Positions 5,259 through 6,555 of a stretch of 6,555 nt of DNA are shown one piece after another (position 1 is the stretch's first letter; every line of letters begins with the position of its first letter). This DNA comes from Nitrospirales bacterium (lineage in GTDB: Bacteria > Nitrospirota > Nitrospiria > Nitrospirales > UBA2166): positions 1-6,555 of the forward strand of contig JAJDBL010000214.1 of assembly GCA_029261375.1 (NCBI GenBank). The letters are read 5' to 3'. A program made the position numbers and the translations under genes. The notes beneath the pieces were generated by a model. That model did no database searches. It was not told the origin of the DNA and worked only from the letters and a program-made list of their open reading frames with translations.

Positions 5259-5666
5259 TTATTGCGGAGTGTGGGATGTGAAGATGGTTGGTTTTTTCTT
5301 TCCAAGTTCAGTTTTCTGTACGGCTAGCATATAGAGATGGATGGCGTTTTCTGCTTCGTTAGGAAGGTCGACGAATGTGCATCCACATACGTTCTGTTCA
5401 TCAATGTGTAATATCTCTATGCGGATTGAAATCATGACGTCGTCGTTTGGGAGTGAAAACATGCAGTGCGGGGTGTTGCCAATGTCGAAATCTAGGTTGC
5501 GAAATGAGAAGCCACCGACACCGATTTCGATAATCTGTACTGTCTCCTCACCAAAGAAGACCCACATTGGCGCGTCGTCGGGTGGGTACACGCGAAACGA
5601 CGCGCGTTGGTCGTCTAAATCGTATGAGAACATGACTGGATTAGGGAGTAGCTTTTTCCAGAACAA
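5259..5666 (-). CDS. PilZ-domain protein, probable c-di-GMP-linked motor modulator
   Basis: A 135-aa single-domain protein of PilZ type. It has RASFR (21-25), matching the RxxxR c-di-GMP motif; IIEIGVGGFSF (45-55) at the position of the (D/N)xSxxG motif; and GCTFVDL (95-101), typical of the last PilZ strand. The second motif is altered: Glu for Asp/Asn and Gly for Ser, so ligand affinity may be reduced or changed. There is no YcgR-N domain, signal peptide or membrane helix, so it is probably cytoplasmic. I chose the TTG at 5666-5664 because AGGAGG (5679-5674) stands 7 bases before it. A farther TTG at 5717 has no such site, and an ATG at 5633 would remove only part of the N-terminus. The chosen start overlaps motB by 26 bases. 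Placement after motA-motB suggests it tunes stator or motor output in response to c-di-GMP; this is inference from context. Confidence 0.8.
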   Translation of the reverse strand: MFWKKLLPNPVMFSYDLDDQRASFRVYPPDDAPMWVFFGEETVQIIEIGVGGFSFRNLDFDIGNTPHCMFSLPNDDVMISIRIEILHIDEQNVCGCTFVDLPNEAENAIHLYMLAVQKTELGKKKPTIFTSHTPQ

Positions 5667-6369
5667 ATTCGACCCTCCTGTTTTTTGATCGTTGAGCTTC
5701 GGTATCGTTAGGACCAAGCGGCATGCTGTCGGCGAAGCCGGTTGCGGTGACTCGACGTGGTGATACGCCTTTGTCGAGGAGGTGTTTCAGCACCGTGGTT
5801 GCGCGAATCGCCGAGAGCTCCCAGTTTGATGGGAACTGTGCTGTTGATATCGGGACGTTGTCGGTATGGCCTTTGATGTTGATCATGTACTCTGGAAACC
5901 GTTCAAAGACCTTTGTGATATCGCTAAGAATGGTATTCGCGTCCGGATTCAGTGTCCCAGAACCGGATGCGAAAAACGCTTGATCCTTCATTCGGACGAT
6001 GACGCTCGACTCTTCGAGCTGCACGTCGATCATCGGCCCGAGGCTACGTATTTGGATGAAGGTGTGCATTTCACGCATGAGCTCTAGCGCTTGTAGCGCT
6101 GTCGATGGTTCCGTTTGCACGGGTTGTGGTCGGCTATGTGGATCTCCCGCCGGATGTAAGACTCCTGACGTGGAGGTTCGATCCCCAAGGTTCTCCTGCA
6201 GTGAGGTCACCACTTTCTTAAATTTATCGACGTTTATCGTCGAAAACATGAATAACAGGATGAAAAAGGTCAGCAGGAGGGTCATGAGGTCGGCATACAC
6301 CATCACCCACGCGGGCGATCCCTCGTCCTCGTCGATGAGATCGTGCGCCGTTGGCCTATTGTGATCCAT
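5641..6369 (-). CDS. motB: Flagellar motor stator protein MotB
   Basis: A 242-aa protein with the typical MotB layout. A short cytoplasmic N-terminus is followed by one membrane helix (about 21-43) containing VYADLMTLLLTFF, whose Asp27 is the ion-binding residue of the stator. A flexible linker or plug region (about 44-115) leads to a C-terminal OmpA/MotB peptidoglycan-binding domain (about 118-238) with GHTD (167-170), NWELSAIRA (182-190) and NRR (230-232). With MotA it forms the inner-membrane stator that couples ion flow to rotation and anchors to peptidoglycan. The coupling ion (proton or sodium) cannot be decided here. The ATG at 6369-6367 overlaps the motA stop by 14 bases. A TTG four codons upstream (6381) is possible, and neither has a strong Shine-Dalgarno, consistent with translational coupling. 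Confidence 0.95.
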   Translation of the reverse strand: MDHNRPTAHDLIDEDEGSPAWVMVYADLMTLLLTFFILLFMFSTINVDKFKKVVTSLQENLGDRTSTSGVLHPAGDPHSRPQPVQTEPSTALQALELMREMHTFIQIRSLGPMIDVQLEESSVIVRMKDQAFFASGSGTLNPDANTILSDITKVFERFPEYMINIKGHTDNVPISTAQFPSNWELSAIRATTVLKHLLDKGVSPRRVTATGFADSMPLGPNDTEAQRSKNRRVEFVLEKATP

Positions 6370-6555
6370 GACGTGCCGCAATATTTCGTTTCATTGGTCG
6401 TCGGTCTTTTGCTGGAATATGCGAGGACAGTTTCTCGTAGACGAAGAGAGGATGATTGTTCTCCATAAGGGAAATGGCGCCCTCGAACATGATTTCAAGA
6501 TTGGTAATTTCAACGATCGTACGCGCCTTGAGTTTGCCGGCGATGGGGTTGAAAA
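6356..6555 (-). CDS. motA: Flagellar motor stator protein MotA (C-terminal part only)
   Basis: The last 65 or so residues are visible; the rest lies beyond the right edge. FNPIAGKLKAR followed by an EGAISLMENNHPL stretch is the typical MotA C-terminal region, where the post-helix cytoplasmic segment carries the PxAGKL and E-G-x-x-S pattern. The protein ends IAARHGSQ at a TAG (6358-6356) that lies inside the motB start region, so the two stator genes are translated from one message. MotA is the multi-helix partner that forms the stator ion channel with MotB and contacts the rotor protein FliG. Confidence 0.9.
   Translation of the reverse strand, partial: FNPIAGKLKARTIVEITNLEIMFEGAISLMENNHPLFVYEKLSSHIPAKDRRPMKRNIAARHGSQ

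Noticed and set aside
5999..6364. 121-codon plus-strand frame opposite motB
   Set aside because: Antisense shadow of a clear MotB; no ribosome site or protein motif.

Overview
The window looks like a piece of a Gram-negative chromosome of intermediate GC content. I favour a Nitrospira-type (Nitrospirota) bacterium. The main reason is the pair of inverted-repeat-bounded intergenic elements around GGCTCAACGTACA, which resemble repeats I associate with Nitrospira genomes; a motA-motB-pilZ cluster and a divergent EF-G paralogue are compatible but do not discriminate. This assignment comes from memory and was not checked by a search.

Layout, left to right. (1) 1-691, minus strand: the N-terminal 230 residues of a membrane acyltransferase (acyltransferase-3 family), running off the left edge. 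(2) 879-2924, plus strand: a complete EF-G-like translational GTPase of 681 aa, of the divergent 'EF-G2-like' type. It has an altered switch I, and a Met where canonical EF-G has the catalytic His. (3) 2926-3043: an inverted-repeat-bounded element immediately after the EF-G-like stop codon, followed by about 265 bp with no convincing gene. (4) 3309-4472, minus strand: a tightly overlapping accessory cluster. It starts with a broken small ORF, continues with a 167-aa coiled-coil protein carrying two membrane helices, and ends with a 134-aa soluble protein of unknown function. (5) 4495-4541, plus strand: the displaced 3' half of a tRNA-Arg(TCG) gene, from anticodon arm to discriminator base. This is the classic scar of integration into a tRNA gene. 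(6) 4630-4922, minus strand: an apparently self-contained structured transcript, with several hairpins, a three-way-junction-like fold, a near-perfect Shine-Dalgarno, a 16-codon ORF, a long hairpin over the ORF's 3' end and a rho-independent terminator. (7) 4933-5070: a second copy of the inverted-repeat element. (8) 5259-6555, minus strand: the flagellar stator operon motA (partial), motB and a PilZ-domain protein.

How the parts relate. The right end is a housekeeping motility operon in which a c-di-GMP-type PilZ protein is translationally overlapped with the stator genes, which suggests a motor brake or modulator. The middle (about 2.9-5.1 kb) is accessory DNA: repeats, an integration scar, unknown overlapping genes and a structured mini-ORF transcript. 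The two parts most worth following up are the unknown membrane/soluble gene pair beside the tRNA scar and the structured RNA with its 16-codon ORF.
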